This document shows, piece after piece, positions 18,157 through 25,111 of a stretch of DNA of 33,220 nucleotides. Where the stretch lies: the NCBI GenBank assembly GCA_030428165.1, contig JAUIBG010000005.1, positions 1 through 33,220 on the forward strand. Reading direction: 5' to 3'. Within the stretch, counting starts at the first letter, position 1; each line of letters opens with the position of its first letter. This stretch comes from Actinomycetes bacterium (lineage in GTDB: Bacteria; Actinomycetota; Actinomycetes; Actinomycetales; Demequinaceae). The notes under the pieces were generated by a model. It searched no databases, was not told the DNA's origin, and saw only the letters and a list, made by a program, of their open reading frames with translations. The translations under genes and the position numbers were made by a program.

Positions 18157-18285
18157 TCAGCGGATGTCGGTGAGGCTGGTCGCCTCCATGGCGCTCAGCA
18201 CCTCGTCGCGCAGGGCGGGGGGAAGGTGCGAGTAGTCCTGGCGAGCGTTGCCGCGCACCAGCTTGGTGAGAATCGAGTCACGCAT
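18157..18285 (-). CDS. Small 42-residue protein, family not recognised
   Basis: The protein is 42 residues, soluble, without Cys or a membrane segment: MRDSILTKLVRGNARQDYSH, then LPPALRDEVLSAMEATSLTD and IR. Helix-prone stretches at residues 2-12 and 22-36 are joined by an RQDYSHLP turn. I believe it is a real gene: the ATG at 18285 has a perfect AAGGAG 6 nt upstream, an intrinsic terminator follows the stop, and a promoter with a structured leader lies upstream. A longer frame (start 18363) would begin inside the leader hairpin and is less likely. It forms its own transcription unit between the tRNA pair and pntAB. No function can be named; a small regulatory or accessory protein is one possibility. 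Confidence 0.65.
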   Translation of the reverse strand: MRDSILTKLVRGNARQDYSHLPPALRDEVLSAMEATSLTDIR

Positions 18286-18311
18286 GTGTCTCTCCTTTGG
18301 TCGTACCGGGA

Positions 18312-18344
18312 CCGGGAGAGGGACGAGGCGTCCGGATCTCCCGG
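18312..18344 (-). ncRNA. Nested leader hairpin upstream of the 42-residue gene
   Basis: CCGGGAGA (18312-18319) pairs perfectly with TCTCCCGG (18337-18344), and inside it GGACG (18321-18325) pairs with CGTCC (18329-18333) around a 3-nt loop. It ends about 27 nt before the start codon. Confidence 0.6.
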
Positions 18345-18365
18345 TGGCCCCTCGTTGGGACAATG

Positions 18366-18414
18366 AAAAAGTCCTGCGATGACCGTTGCCGTTACGACGT
18401 TGTCATTGCAGGAC
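18366..18414 (-). terminator. Intrinsic-terminator-like hairpin in the leader (candidate attenuator)
   Basis: Minus-strand RNA would pair 18402-18414 with 18371-18383 (13-bp arms, one G-T type mismatch, 18-nt loop) directly followed by five U (18366-18370). It lies between the promoter and the coding sequence of the 42-residue gene, so it would either attenuate that gene or end a short RNA of about 50 nt. The loop contains a possible 4-codon reading frame (18406 down to 18392) without a ribosome binding site. Confidence 0.6.
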
Positions 18415-18423
18415 ACTGTGTCC
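18411..18423. promoter_or_regulatory. GGACAC-T-GTGTCC palindrome at the predicted transcription start
   Basis: A perfect 6+6 inverted repeat lies immediately downstream of the -10 element at 18424-18429, a position suited to a repressor operator. It overlaps one arm of the leader hairpin. Confidence 0.4.
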
Positions 18424-18453
18424 ACTATATCATCGCCGCGAATGTGACCGCAA
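18424..18453 (-). promoter_or_regulatory. Promoter of the small-protein leader transcript
   Basis: On the minus strand TTGCGG (18448-18453), an 18-bp spacer and TATAGT (18424-18429) predict a start near 18417. Between 18454 and 18618 I see no gene or convincing signal on either strand. Confidence 0.5.
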
Positions 18454-18618
18454 GCACCGCGTCGCGGGCGCGTCGGGGGCGCAGTGCCATCCACCGCTAG
18501 TGGTACGTCTCACACGGGAGAACGGCGGGTTTCCGTGCAGGAGGTTCCATCAATGTCCGCAGCAGGGCCCGGACGGGAACGGTGACTCCGGTGCGAGCGG
18601 GAGCGGCGCATAGTCGAT

Positions 18619-18644
18619 GGCGCCGCGGCACGAGGCGCGGCGCC
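18619..18644 (-). terminator. Hairpin after the minus-strand tRNA
   Basis: GGCGCCGCG and CGCGGCGCC form a perfect 9-bp stem with an 8-nt loop, 9 nt beyond the tRNA 3' end. There is no U-run, so it may be a processing or Rho-aided stop. Confidence 0.45.
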
Positions 18645-18652
18645 GGACTCGG

Positions 18653-18726
18653 TGGGCCAGGTGGGGCTCGAACCCACGACCGACGGATTATGAGTCCGCT
18701 GCTCTAACCGGCTGAGCTACTGGCCC
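18653..18726 (-). tRNA. tRNA with CAU anticodon, probably tRNA-Ile2 (lysidine type), alternatively elongator tRNA-Met
   Basis: A 74-nt cloverleaf with acceptor arms GGGCCAG/CTGGCCC and discriminator A. The anticodon loop is CTCATAA, with the anticodon at 18690-18692, and GGTTCGAGCC forms the T arm. CCA is not encoded. The C4-G69 and C5-G68 pairs known to favour TilS recognition are present, which supports Ile2 decoding of AUA after lysidine modification. The same loop occurs in elongator tRNA-Met, so the identity is not settled. Confidence 0.9.
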
Positions 18727-18843
18727 GCAGCGCCTCCGCGAGGGTGGCGCCGCACGCCCTCGAAGGGCGGCGGCCAGTCTACAGATCGAGGCCGCAGGGC
18801 GGCTCCGGAGCACCTGCTGATCGTGTAACATTGCTGTTCGCGA

Positions 18844-18919
18844 TCCTCCATAGCTCAATTGGCAGAGCATTCGACTGTTAATCGAAGGGTTGTTGGTTCG
18901 AGTCCAACTGGAGGAGCCA
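18844..18919 (+). tRNA. tRNA-Asn (GUU)
   Basis: A complete cloverleaf: acceptor TCCTCCA with TGGAGGA, anticodon stem TTCGA/TCGAA around CTGTTAA giving GUU, T arm GGTTCGAGTCC, discriminator G, and an encoded CCA at 18917-18919. It is divergent from the tRNA at 18653. Confidence 0.95.
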
Positions 18920-18923
18920 GACA

Positions 18924-18969
18924 ACGAGGCCCCGGATCCCGCCAGACGGCGTGGATACGGGGCCTTCGT
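18924..18969. terminator. Bidirectional terminator between tRNA-Asn and phnE
   Basis: A long imperfect hairpin: AGGCCCCG (18927-18934) pairs with CGGGGCCT (18958-18965), then ATCC with GGAT, then CGCC with GGCG. It serves the tRNA-Asn transcript on the plus strand (tail TTCGT) and probably the phn operon on the minus strand. Confidence 0.7.
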
Positions 18970-18989
18970 CGTGTCCGGAAGCGCGGCTG

Positions 18990-19874
18990 CTACAGGAGTG
19001 CCTCGGCCTCCGATGCGGTGTCCTCGTCGCGCGACTTCGCCTTCTCCCCCGCGATGATGCGGTGGCGCACGGCGCCGGAGATCGAGTCGACGATCAGCGT
19101 CACCACGACGATGACGACGAAGAGGATCCCGATGAAGTCCCACTCGCGGTAGCGGAACGCCTGGTTCAGGATCGAGCCGATGCCGCCGGCACCGATGATG
19201 CCGAGGATCGCGGACGCGCGGATGTTGATCTCGAAGCGGTACAGCCAGAAGGCGAGCACCTCGGGCAGCACCTGGGTCCAGTAGGCCCATCGGAGGATCT
19301 CGGCGCCGTTCGCGCCGACGGCCCTGGCCGACTCGACCGGACCCGGGTCGATGCCCTCGAGTGCCTCGGCGGTGAGCTTGCCGAGCGTGCCGACCGCGCC
19401 GACGCCGAGGGCGAGCGCGCCCGCCGTCGCGCCGAAGCCGAAGATCGGCAGCAGCAGGATGATCGCGAAGATGAGCTCGGGCACGGTGCGGATGATGTTG
19501 AGGATCACGCGCGTGACCTGCACCACGACAGGGTGGGCGACGTTGCGCGCGGCCAGGAAGCCCAGCGGGATCGACAGCAGCGCGCCGATCAGGGTGCCGA
19601 CCCACGCCATTGCGATCGACTCCAGCATGCCCGTGAGGGCCTGGAGCCAGTACTCGCTGTAGGGCTCGGCGAACGGGTTCTGGACCACGCCCTGCACCAT
19701 CAGGCCGAAGTACTTCCACCCTTCGGTGAAGAGCGCGCTCAGGCTCCCCCAGTCGGCGTTGGCGAAGAAGCCTCCGCCGACGACGATCGCGACGAGCGCC
19801 AGGGCGCCGAGGGTGGCGCGGAGCTTGCTCGGCTCCTGCGGCCTGGCAGTGGCCGATTCGGTCGGCAAGGTCAT
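18990..19874 (-). CDS. phnE: Phosphonate-type ABC transporter permease (PhnE), second copy
   Basis: A permease of 294 residues with about six membrane helices and a BPD_transp_1 core. The cytoplasmic loop that docks on the ATPase reads EALEGIDPGPVESARAVGANG near residues 180-200, and the PhnE-typical ends NIRASAILGIIGAGGIGS follow near 235. The ATG at 19874 overlaps the stop of the upstream permease (ATGA) with GAGGAGG 5 nt before. It is the last gene of phnD-phnC-phnE-phnE and would pair with the other permease as a heterodimer. The substrate may be a phosphonate, phosphite or related compound; no C-P lyase genes are in the window. Confidence 0.92.
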   Translation of the reverse strand: MTLPTESATARPQEPSKLRATLGALALVAIVVGGGFFANADWGSLSALFTEGWKYFGLMVQGVVQNPFAEPYSEYWLQALTGMLESIAMAWVGTLIGALLSIPLGFLAARNVAHPVVVQVTRVILNIIRTVPELIFAIILLLPIFGFGATAGALALGVGAVGTLGKLTAEALEGIDPGPVESARAVGANGAEILRWAYWTQVLPEVLAFWLYRFEINIRASAILGIIGAGGIGSILNQAFRYREWDFIGILFVVIVVVTLIVDSISGAVRHRIIAGEKAKSRDEDTASEAEALL

Positions 19875-20671
19875 ACCAGCCTCCTCCTCGCGTACTGCGA
19901 GAACTGGTCGATCAGCAGCACCACCACGAACATCGCGATCACGATCGCGGAGACGTTCTCGTAGTTGAAGCGCGCGAACTGGACCTGGATCACCTGGCCG
20001 ATGCCTCCACCGCCGGCGTATCCGATGACGACGGAGGCGCGGATGTTCAGCTCGAAGATGTACAGCGCGTACGACAGGTAGTTGGGCAGGATCTGCGGCA
20101 GCACCGCCCAGCGCGAGCGGCCCGCGGTACCGGCGCCCGCCGCATCTGCCGCCTCGAGCGGCCCGGGGTCGACCGCGTCGATCGTCTCGGAGGTGAGCTT
20201 CGCGGCGATGCCGATGTTGAACACGAACAGCGCGAGGATGCCCGCCATGGATCCCACTCCGACGATGGCCACGAAGATCAGCACATAGGCGACGTCGGGA
20301 AGCGAGCGAAGCACCGCGAGGAACCACTTGGTGGCCTGGTAGAGCCATCCCGACCGGTTCGTGACTCGCGAGGCCATGAACGCGAAGAGCAGACCGACCG
20401 CGACGCCGAAGAAGCTCGCGATGACCGCGATCGAGACAGTCTCCACCCAGGCCGACCACGTGCGGCCGAGGTAGGACCAGTTGGGGTTGAGGAACTGCTC
20501 GATGACCACCCAGCCGTTGGTGAGGTCCGTGAACAGCGGCGTCAGCGTGAAGTCGATCTGGATGGCCGCCCACACGGTGATGGCGACGACGCCGGCCAAG
20601 CCGCCAATCAGGAGGCGGCTGGGCGCCGGCTTGCGGGGTCGTGCGGTGGCCGGAGCCGCTGCGACGCTCAT
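19871..20671 (-). CDS. phnE: Phosphonate-type ABC transporter permease (PhnE), first copy
   Basis: A permease of 266 residues and the partner of the following gene, with the same core. The loop motif ETIDAVDPGPLEAADAAGA lies near residues 164-182, and NIRASVVIGYAGGGGIGQ near residue 212. A hydrophobic N-terminal helix follows a 19-residue basic leader rich in Ala, Pro and Arg. The start ATG at 20671 overlaps the phnC stop by 4 nt (ATGA). An in-frame upstream extension to 21109 is only the shadow of phnC. Two different PhnE proteins in one operon are common for this transporter family. Confidence 0.92.
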   Translation of the reverse strand: MSVAAAPATARPRKPAPSRLLIGGLAGVVAITVWAAIQIDFTLTPLFTDLTNGWVVIEQFLNPNWSYLGRTWSAWVETVSIAVIASFFGVAVGLLFAFMASRVTNRSGWLYQATKWFLAVLRSLPDVAYVLIFVAIVGVGSMAGILALFVFNIGIAAKLTSETIDAVDPGPLEAADAAGAGTAGRSRWAVLPQILPNYLSYALYIFELNIRASVVIGYAGGGGIGQVIQVQFARFNYENVSAIVIAMFVVVLLIDQFSQYARRRLV

Positions 20672-21438
20672 GCGTCGCCAGGCAGCACGTCGCTCGCCTT
20701 GAGCGAGCGGCCGTAGATGCTCTCGAAGACGGCGTCGTCCGCCTCGGCGCCGGTGCCGTCGAACACGACCTGGCCGGCGCGCATGCCGACGACGCGGTCG
20801 CCGAACTGCCTGGCGAGGTCGAGGAAGTGCAGGTTCACGAGCGTCGTGATGCCGAGCTCGCGGTTGATGCGCTGGAGGTCGGTCATGACCATCTGCGCCG
20901 TCGGCGGGTCGAGCGAGGCGACCGGCTCGTCCGCCAGCATCACGCTCGGATCCTGGGCGAGTGCGCGCGCGATGGCGACGCGCTGCTGCTGTCCGCCGGA
21001 GAGCTGCGAGGCGCGCGTCCACGTCTTCTCGACGATGCCGACGCGCTCGAGCGACTGGAACGCGGTCTCCTTCTCCGCCGCGGTCCACGCGCCGATGAGC
21101 GAACGCCACGTGGGGATGCCGTGCAGCTGCCCCATCATCACGTTGTTCATGACGGAGGTGCGCTTCACCAGGTTGAAGGACTGGAAGATCATGCCGATGT
21201 GCGAGCGCACCTCGCGCAGCTGGCGGTTGCTGGCGCCCGCGATCTCGACACCGTCGACGGTGAGCGACCCCGAGGTTACAGGGACCAGGCCGTTGATGGT
21301 GCGGATGAGGGTCGACTTGCCGGCTCCGGAGAGTCCGACGACGACCACGAACTGGCCGTCGGGGATCGTCAGGGAGACGTTGTCGAGGCCGACGACGCCG
21401 TTCGGGTAGCGGACGGTGACGTCCTTGAGCTCGATCAT
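20668..21438 (-). CDS. phnC: Phosphonate-type ABC transporter ATP-binding protein
   Basis: The ATPase of the importer, 256 residues. Walker A is VGLSGAGKST (34-43), the Q-loop lies in IGMIFQSFNLV, the ABC signature LSGGQQQRVAIARAL near residue 144, and Walker B VMLADEPVASLD near 160-171. The H-loop is in LVNLHFLDLARQFGDRVVGM. The start is the ATG at 21438 (MIELKDVTVRYPNG), preceded by AAGGA; the longer frame to 21474 would run into the intercistronic hairpin. It lies 87 bp after phnD and overlaps phnE. Confidence 0.94.
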   Translation of the reverse strand: MIELKDVTVRYPNGVVGLDNVSLTIPDGQFVVVVGLSGAGKSTLIRTINGLVPVTSGSLTVDGVEIAGASNRQLREVRSHIGMIFQSFNLVKRTSVMNNVMMGQLHGIPTWRSLIGAWTAAEKETAFQSLERVGIVEKTWTRASQLSGGQQQRVAIARALAQDPSVMLADEPVASLDPPTAQMVMTDLQRINRELGITTLVNLHFLDLARQFGDRVVGMRAGQVVFDGTGAEADDAVFESIYGRSLKASDVLPGDA

Positions 21439-21460
21439 GGGTCCTTGCCTACCAGGGATG

Positions 21461-21498
21461 GCACCGGCGGCCAACCTCTTCAGGCTGGCCGCCGGTGC
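21461..21498 (-). terminator. Strong intercistronic hairpin between phnD and phnC
   Basis: A perfect 13-bp stem (21461-21473 with 21486-21498) with a 12-nt loop lies in the 87-bp gap between the binding-protein gene and the ATPase gene. There is no U-run, so it more likely protects the phnD message from 3' decay or reduces read-through, giving more binding protein than membrane parts. Confidence 0.65.
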
Positions 21499-21525
21499 GG
21501 ATATCCGTGTGGATGTGTGTCTGGC

Positions 21526-22551
21526 CTACGCGTCGCCGAAGTTCGAGTAGGTCGAGGCCACGATGCCCTCGAAGGCGCTGAGGTTCGCAGCCTCGAGGCC
21601 CTCGATCTCGTAGACCGCGTCGAGGGCGGCGAGGCCGTCCTCGGTCTCGGCGACGGCGAGCAGCGCGTCCGTGATCGCGGACTGCGACTCGGCCGAGAGG
21701 TCGCCGGACACGACGACGCCGTCGTTCGGGATGTTGTCGGTGTAGGCGAACACGACGACCGTGGTGCCGACGTCGGAGAACTCCTCGGCGAGGTTGCCGC
21801 GGGCGTCGTTGTAGGACAGGCCGATGGTGGCGTCGCCGTCGTACACGGCCTGGACCGTCTGCGGGTGGCCGCCGGCGAAGAAGCCGCCGGTGAAGTCCTC
21901 GACGGAGACGCCGAGGATGCCGGAGAGCTGGGTGGCCGGGAAGTAGTAGCCCGAGGCCGAGGTGGCGTCAGTCCACGCGATCGACGCGTCGGCCGGGATC
22001 AGCGCGAGAGCGTCCGCACCCTGGGGACCGTCGTAGCCGGTGGCGCCGTTGCAGTACGAGTACTCGATGCCCTCGTCGTCGGCCTCGGTCGTGACCTCGT
22101 CGAGGCAGTAGGTGGCCGGGTCGTTGGTGAACCACTGGCCCACGTACTCCGACGAGCCGTAGCGAACTGCCTGCAGGACGATCTCAGCGCCGGCCTCCTC
22201 GTGGGCCTGCCACATCGCGATCGGACCGAGGAAGCCGATGTCGGCCTGACCGGTCTGGAGCGCGACGACAACCGCGTTGTAGCTGTCCGGCACGAAGACC
22301 TCGACGGTCACGCCGAGCTCCTCGGACAGGACGGCGGCGAGCGCCTCGCCGTCGGTCGTGATCTGCTCGACGTCGTCCGAGGGGACGAGCGCGAGGGTCA
22401 GCGGGTCGGGCAGCTCGGCGCCGGCCTCGACGGTGGGCTCGGCCGACATCGTGTCGTCGGTCTCGGGGTCTTCCGAGGAGCAGCCGGCGGCGACGAGGGC
22501 GAGACCGCCCACGAGCGCGGCGGCAGCGAAGGTCTTGCGCGCGTTGAACAC
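21526..22551 (-). CDS. phnD: Phosphonate/phosphite-type ABC transporter substrate-binding lipoprotein
   Basis: The periplasmic-type binding protein, here membrane-tethered as a lipoprotein, of 341 residues. The signal sequence ends with a lipobox LVAAGC (Cys24 from this start), followed by an acidic linker. The PhnD core shows ALVPSDDVEQI, VPDSYNAVVVALQTGQADIGFLGP, and later GYYFPATQL and TFGLSYNDARG-like blocks that line the ligand site in this family. The start is uncertain: GTG at 22551 has AAAGGTG 6 nt upstream, whereas the GTG at 22560 would overlap that site. It is the first gene of the operon and lies behind a PHO-box-like repeat. Confidence 0.92.
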   Translation of the reverse strand: MFNARKTFAAAALVGGLALVAAGCSSEDPETDDTMSAEPTVEAGAELPDPLTLALVPSDDVEQITTDGEALAAVLSEELGVTVEVFVPDSYNAVVVALQTGQADIGFLGPIAMWQAHEEAGAEIVLQAVRYGSSEYVGQWFTNDPATYCLDEVTTEADDEGIEYSYCNGATGYDGPQGADALALIPADASIAWTDATSASGYYFPATQLSGILGVSVEDFTGGFFAGGHPQTVQAVYDGDATIGLSYNDARGNLAEEFSDVGTTVVVFAYTDNIPNDGVVVSGDLSAESQSAITDALLAVAETEDGLAALDAVYEIEGLEAANLSAFEGIVASTYSNFGDA

Positions 22552-22690
22552 GTAGGACACCTTTCACAGTGGTGGATGAGACGGAGCGGGCGCGCCAGCG
22601 CGGCCTCGCTCCAATGCCAACCTACGGCGATTTCGCGCCACTCGGCGCTTGCGAGCGGAAAGTTCACCACTGCGCAACACGCAGTTCACA

Positions 22691-22712
22691 GGATCGTGAC
22701 CGGATAGTGACC
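22691..22712 (-). promoter_or_regulatory. PHO-box-like 11-bp direct repeat upstream of phnD
   Basis: On the minus strand GGTCACTATCC is followed immediately by GGTCACGATCC, 10 of 11 bases identical. Streptomyces PhoP binds 11-bp direct repeats beginning G(G/T)TCA, so this fits a phosphate-starvation activator site. On the plus strand GTTCAC also occurs at 22664 and 22684. The remaining sequence of 22552-22745 holds no gene. Confidence 0.6.
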
Positions 22713-22745
22713 TTTCGGCTGGTTGAGCCGTGGTTGCGCCGGAGG

Positions 22746-24605
22746 TCACTCGCCCCGCAGCGCCCGGCGACGGCCCTCGAGCTGGATCATCTCGGCGAAA
22801 GCCGTTGACGCCTCTGGCGTGCCCTCCCCGGCGCGCTGCATGCGTCCGCGGGTCTCCGCCACCTGTCGCGTCAGCGACATGTCGAGCACCCTCGCGAGGA
22901 CCGATCGCGCGTACTCGGGGAGCGTCTCCGGCTTGTCGTGCGGCAACGGCGTCACCGCGAGCCTCGAGACGAGCGGCCGCAGGTCCTCCGGCGCGTCGTC
23001 GACAATGCGGGTGGCCCAGTCGCGGGTCGCGGCGGCCGGCCCGCCCGCGGCTGCAATGAGCGAGAATACGGCGCGATACTGCGGGACGACGAAGGACTCG
23101 GGCTCGAGCTGCGCGGCGATCTCCCCCGCCGAGGCAAGACCCGCGATCTCTGCCGGGGCCTGCAGCAGCACGCCGAGCGCGAGGGCCTCGGCGCGGGTCG
23201 CCGGGTCGGCGGACGACGGGCGAGACGCGGGACGCTGAGCGGATCCCTGAGCACGCGCGCCCGAGGACGCGCTCCTCACGGCGGCCTGCACGGCACCCAG
23301 ATCCATGCCGAGCCACTTTGCGAGCAGCCTGGTGTACTCCGGTCGTAGCGCCGTGTCGCGGATCCCGGCGACGGCCGGCGCCGCCTCTCTGAGGGCCGCC
23401 ACTCGACCCTCAGGATTGTCGAGGTCGTGAGAGGCGAGGCGAGCGCGGATCACGAACTCGAACAGCGGCTGACCGCCGGACACGAGCGCTCTCACCGCCT
23501 CGTCGCCGTCCCGCTGCCTGAGATCGCACGGATCCAAGCCCTCGGGCTGCACGGCGACGTACGTCTGCGCGAGGAACCGATCGTCCAGCTGAAAGGACTT
23601 CAGCGCGGCGTTCTGGCCTGCCTCGTCGCCGTCGAAGGTGAACACGACCCTGGGGCTCTTGCCGCCGACCTTGATCTGGGTCGTCGAGGTGTCCCCCATG
23701 AGCCGTCGCACGACCTTGACGTGGTCCTCGCCGAACGCGGTGCCGCAGGTCGCGACCGCGTTGGTCACGCCGGCGAGGTGGCACGCCATCACGTCCGTGT
23801 AGCCCTCGACGACCACGACCTCCCTCTCGGTCCTGATCGACTGCTTCGCGAGGTCGAGGCCGTAGAGCACGTGCGCCTTCTTGTAGACGGCCGTCTCGGG
23901 GGTGTTGAGGTACTTCGGCCCGTCGTCGCCCTCGGCGAGCCGCCTCGCACCGAACCCGATGACGTCGCCCGAGACATCCTTGATGGGCCACACCAGGCGG
24001 TCGCGGAAGCGGTCGTACACGCCGCGCTGACCCTCCGAGACCAGGCCGGACGCACGCAGCTCGTCCTCGGTGAAGCCCTTGCGCCGCAGCTCCTCGCAGA
24101 TCGCGGACCAGCCGCCGGGCGCGTAGCCCAGGCCGAACTGCTCCGCCACCGCCTTGTCGAACCCTCGACCGCTCAGGAAGTCCCTGGCGTGCTGCGCCGC
24201 AGGCGACGAGAGCTGCTCCTGGTAGAAGCGCGCGGCCGTCGCGTTGGCCTCGAGGACGCGCTTGCGGCCACTGCTCGACGGGCCGGAGCGCTGTCCGCCG
24301 GACTCATAGCGCAGAGTGATCCCGGAGCGCTCGGCGAGCATCTCGACCGCCTCGACGAAGCTGAGGCCGTCCATCCGCATGACGAACTCGATGGCATCGC
24401 CGCCCTCGCCGCAGCCGAAGCAGTGCCAGCGCCCGGACGCCGGGCGCACATGGAATGACGGCGTGCGCTCGTCATGGAAGGGGCACAGGCCCTTGAGCGA
24501 CCCCACGCCGGCGGGCTTGAGCGCGACGTGGGCGCTGACGATCTGCTCGATCGGCGCCCGCTCGCGCACCTGCGCGATGTCGTCCGCGTTGATCATGCCA
24601 GCCAC
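22746..24605 (-). CDS. dnaG: DNA primase
   Basis: The replicative primase, 619 residues, makes RNA primers for DnaB-driven replication. The CHC2 zinc finger is Cys41, His44, Cys62 and Cys65 (CPFHDERTPSF and WHCFGCG). The catalytic core carries FGLGYAP, the TOPRIM glutamate in VVVVEGYTDVMA near residue 262 and the DxD of FTFDGDEAGQNA near residue 310. The C-terminal 150 residues are the helicase-binding region. The start is the GTG at 24605, with TACTGT exactly 6 nt upstream and no Shine-Dalgarno, hence probably leaderless; an ATG three codons later is the alternative. No rpsU or rpoD lies beside it, unlike the classic macromolecular-synthesis operon. Confidence 0.95.
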   Translation of the reverse strand: MAGMINADDIAQVRERAPIEQIVSAHVALKPAGVGSLKGLCPFHDERTPSFHVRPASGRWHCFGCGEGGDAIEFVMRMDGLSFVEAVEMLAERSGITLRYESGGQRSGPSSSGRKRVLEANATAARFYQEQLSSPAAQHARDFLSGRGFDKAVAEQFGLGYAPGGWSAICEELRRKGFTEDELRASGLVSEGQRGVYDRFRDRLVWPIKDVSGDVIGFGARRLAEGDDGPKYLNTPETAVYKKAHVLYGLDLAKQSIRTEREVVVVEGYTDVMACHLAGVTNAVATCGTAFGEDHVKVVRRLMGDTSTTQIKVGGKSPRVVFTFDGDEAGQNAALKSFQLDDRFLAQTYVAVQPEGLDPCDLRQRDGDEAVRALVSGGQPLFEFVIRARLASHDLDNPEGRVAALREAAPAVAGIRDTALRPEYTRLLAKWLGMDLGAVQAAVRSASSGARAQGSAQRPASRPSSADPATRAEALALGVLLQAPAEIAGLASAGEIAAQLEPESFVVPQYRAVFSLIAAAGGPAAATRDWATRIVDDAPEDLRPLVSRLAVTPLPHDKPETLPEYARSVLARVLDMSLTRQVAETRGRMQRAGEGTPEASTAFAEMIQLEGRRRALRGE

Positions 24606-24611
24606 GGGGAC

Positions 24612-24617
24612 ACAGTA
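24612..24617 (-). promoter_or_regulatory. -10 element of dnaG
   Basis: TACTGT on the minus strand is separated by 6 nt from the GTG start, predicting a start site at or next to the first codon. The -35 region is not clear. Confidence 0.5.
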
Positions 24618-24658
24618 CGCGTAGGTAGGCTGGACGCATCACGACAGAAAGGTCACCT

Positions 24659-25108
24659 GTGAGAGTCGACGCCTTCCTGGCAGATTCCGCCGAAGTGGTC
24701 CAGGGCAAGATCTACGCCCTCGGCGCCGGCTGGAACACGATCTTCATGCCCCGCTTCCCCGCGGCGCACCGCCGCCTGGCGGTCGCGGCCACCGTGCACG
24801 TGCCGTTCACGGACACCAACCTCAAGCACCACCTCCAGCTCACCCTCGTCACCGAGGACGGCAAGGACTACCCCATCGGCCTGCGTGCCGGCGAGGACGG
24901 CAAGCCGCAGGCCATCCGCGCCATGGGCGGCGACTTCACGCTGGGCCGCCCGCCCGCTCTCGTCGACGGCGACGAGCAGGTCGCCTGCCTCGCCTTCACG
25001 ATCGAGGGACTGCGCTTCGCGGAGCCCGGGATGTTCAACTGGGTGATCACCATCGACGGCGAGGAGTCCGCTCGCCTGCCGATGCGGGTGCAGCTGAAGA
25101 CGCAGTAG
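24659..25108 (+). CDS. DUF6941-like conserved protein
   Basis: A 149-residue soluble beta-rich protein. The opening VDAFLADSAEVVQGKIYALGAGWNTIF is characteristic of a small actinobacterial family that I associate with DUF6941. An HHLQLTLVTEDG strand and a C-terminal FNWVITIDGEESARLPMRV follow, suggesting a C2-like or immunoglobulin-like sandwich. The start GTG at 24659 has AAAGG at 24648-24652, and a TAGGCT -10 is possible at 24626-24631. It is divergent from dnaG and lies 3 nt before a small membrane-protein gene. Function unknown. Confidence 0.75.
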   Translation: MRVDAFLADSAEVVQGKIYALGAGWNTIFMPRFPAAHRRLAVAATVHVPFTDTNLKHHLQLTLVTEDGKDYPIGLRAGEDGKPQAIRAMGGDFTLGRPPALVDGDEQVACLAFTIEGLRFAEPGMFNWVITIDGEESARLPMRVQLKTQ

Positions 25109-25111
25109 CGG

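Noticed and set aside
18371-18414. Inverted repeat considered as an integron attC site or CRISPR-like repeat
   Set aside because: There is a single copy with no integrase, cas genes or repeat series. The adjacent U5 fits a terminator better.
18553-18585. Ten-codon plus-strand frame with a good AGGAGG upstream
   Set aside because: It is too short to judge, shows no promoter, and similar chance frames are common in GC-rich DNA.
18924-18969. Possible attachment site at the tRNA-Asn 3' end
   Set aside because: No direct repeat of the tRNA 3' end, integrase or mobile-element gene is seen nearby. The sequence folds as a terminator.
20641-22707. Plus-strand frame of 688 codons opposite the phn operon
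   Set aside because: It is an antisense shadow produced by high-GC codon bias. It lacks domains and a ribosome binding site, while the minus strand encodes clear phnC, phnD and phnE.
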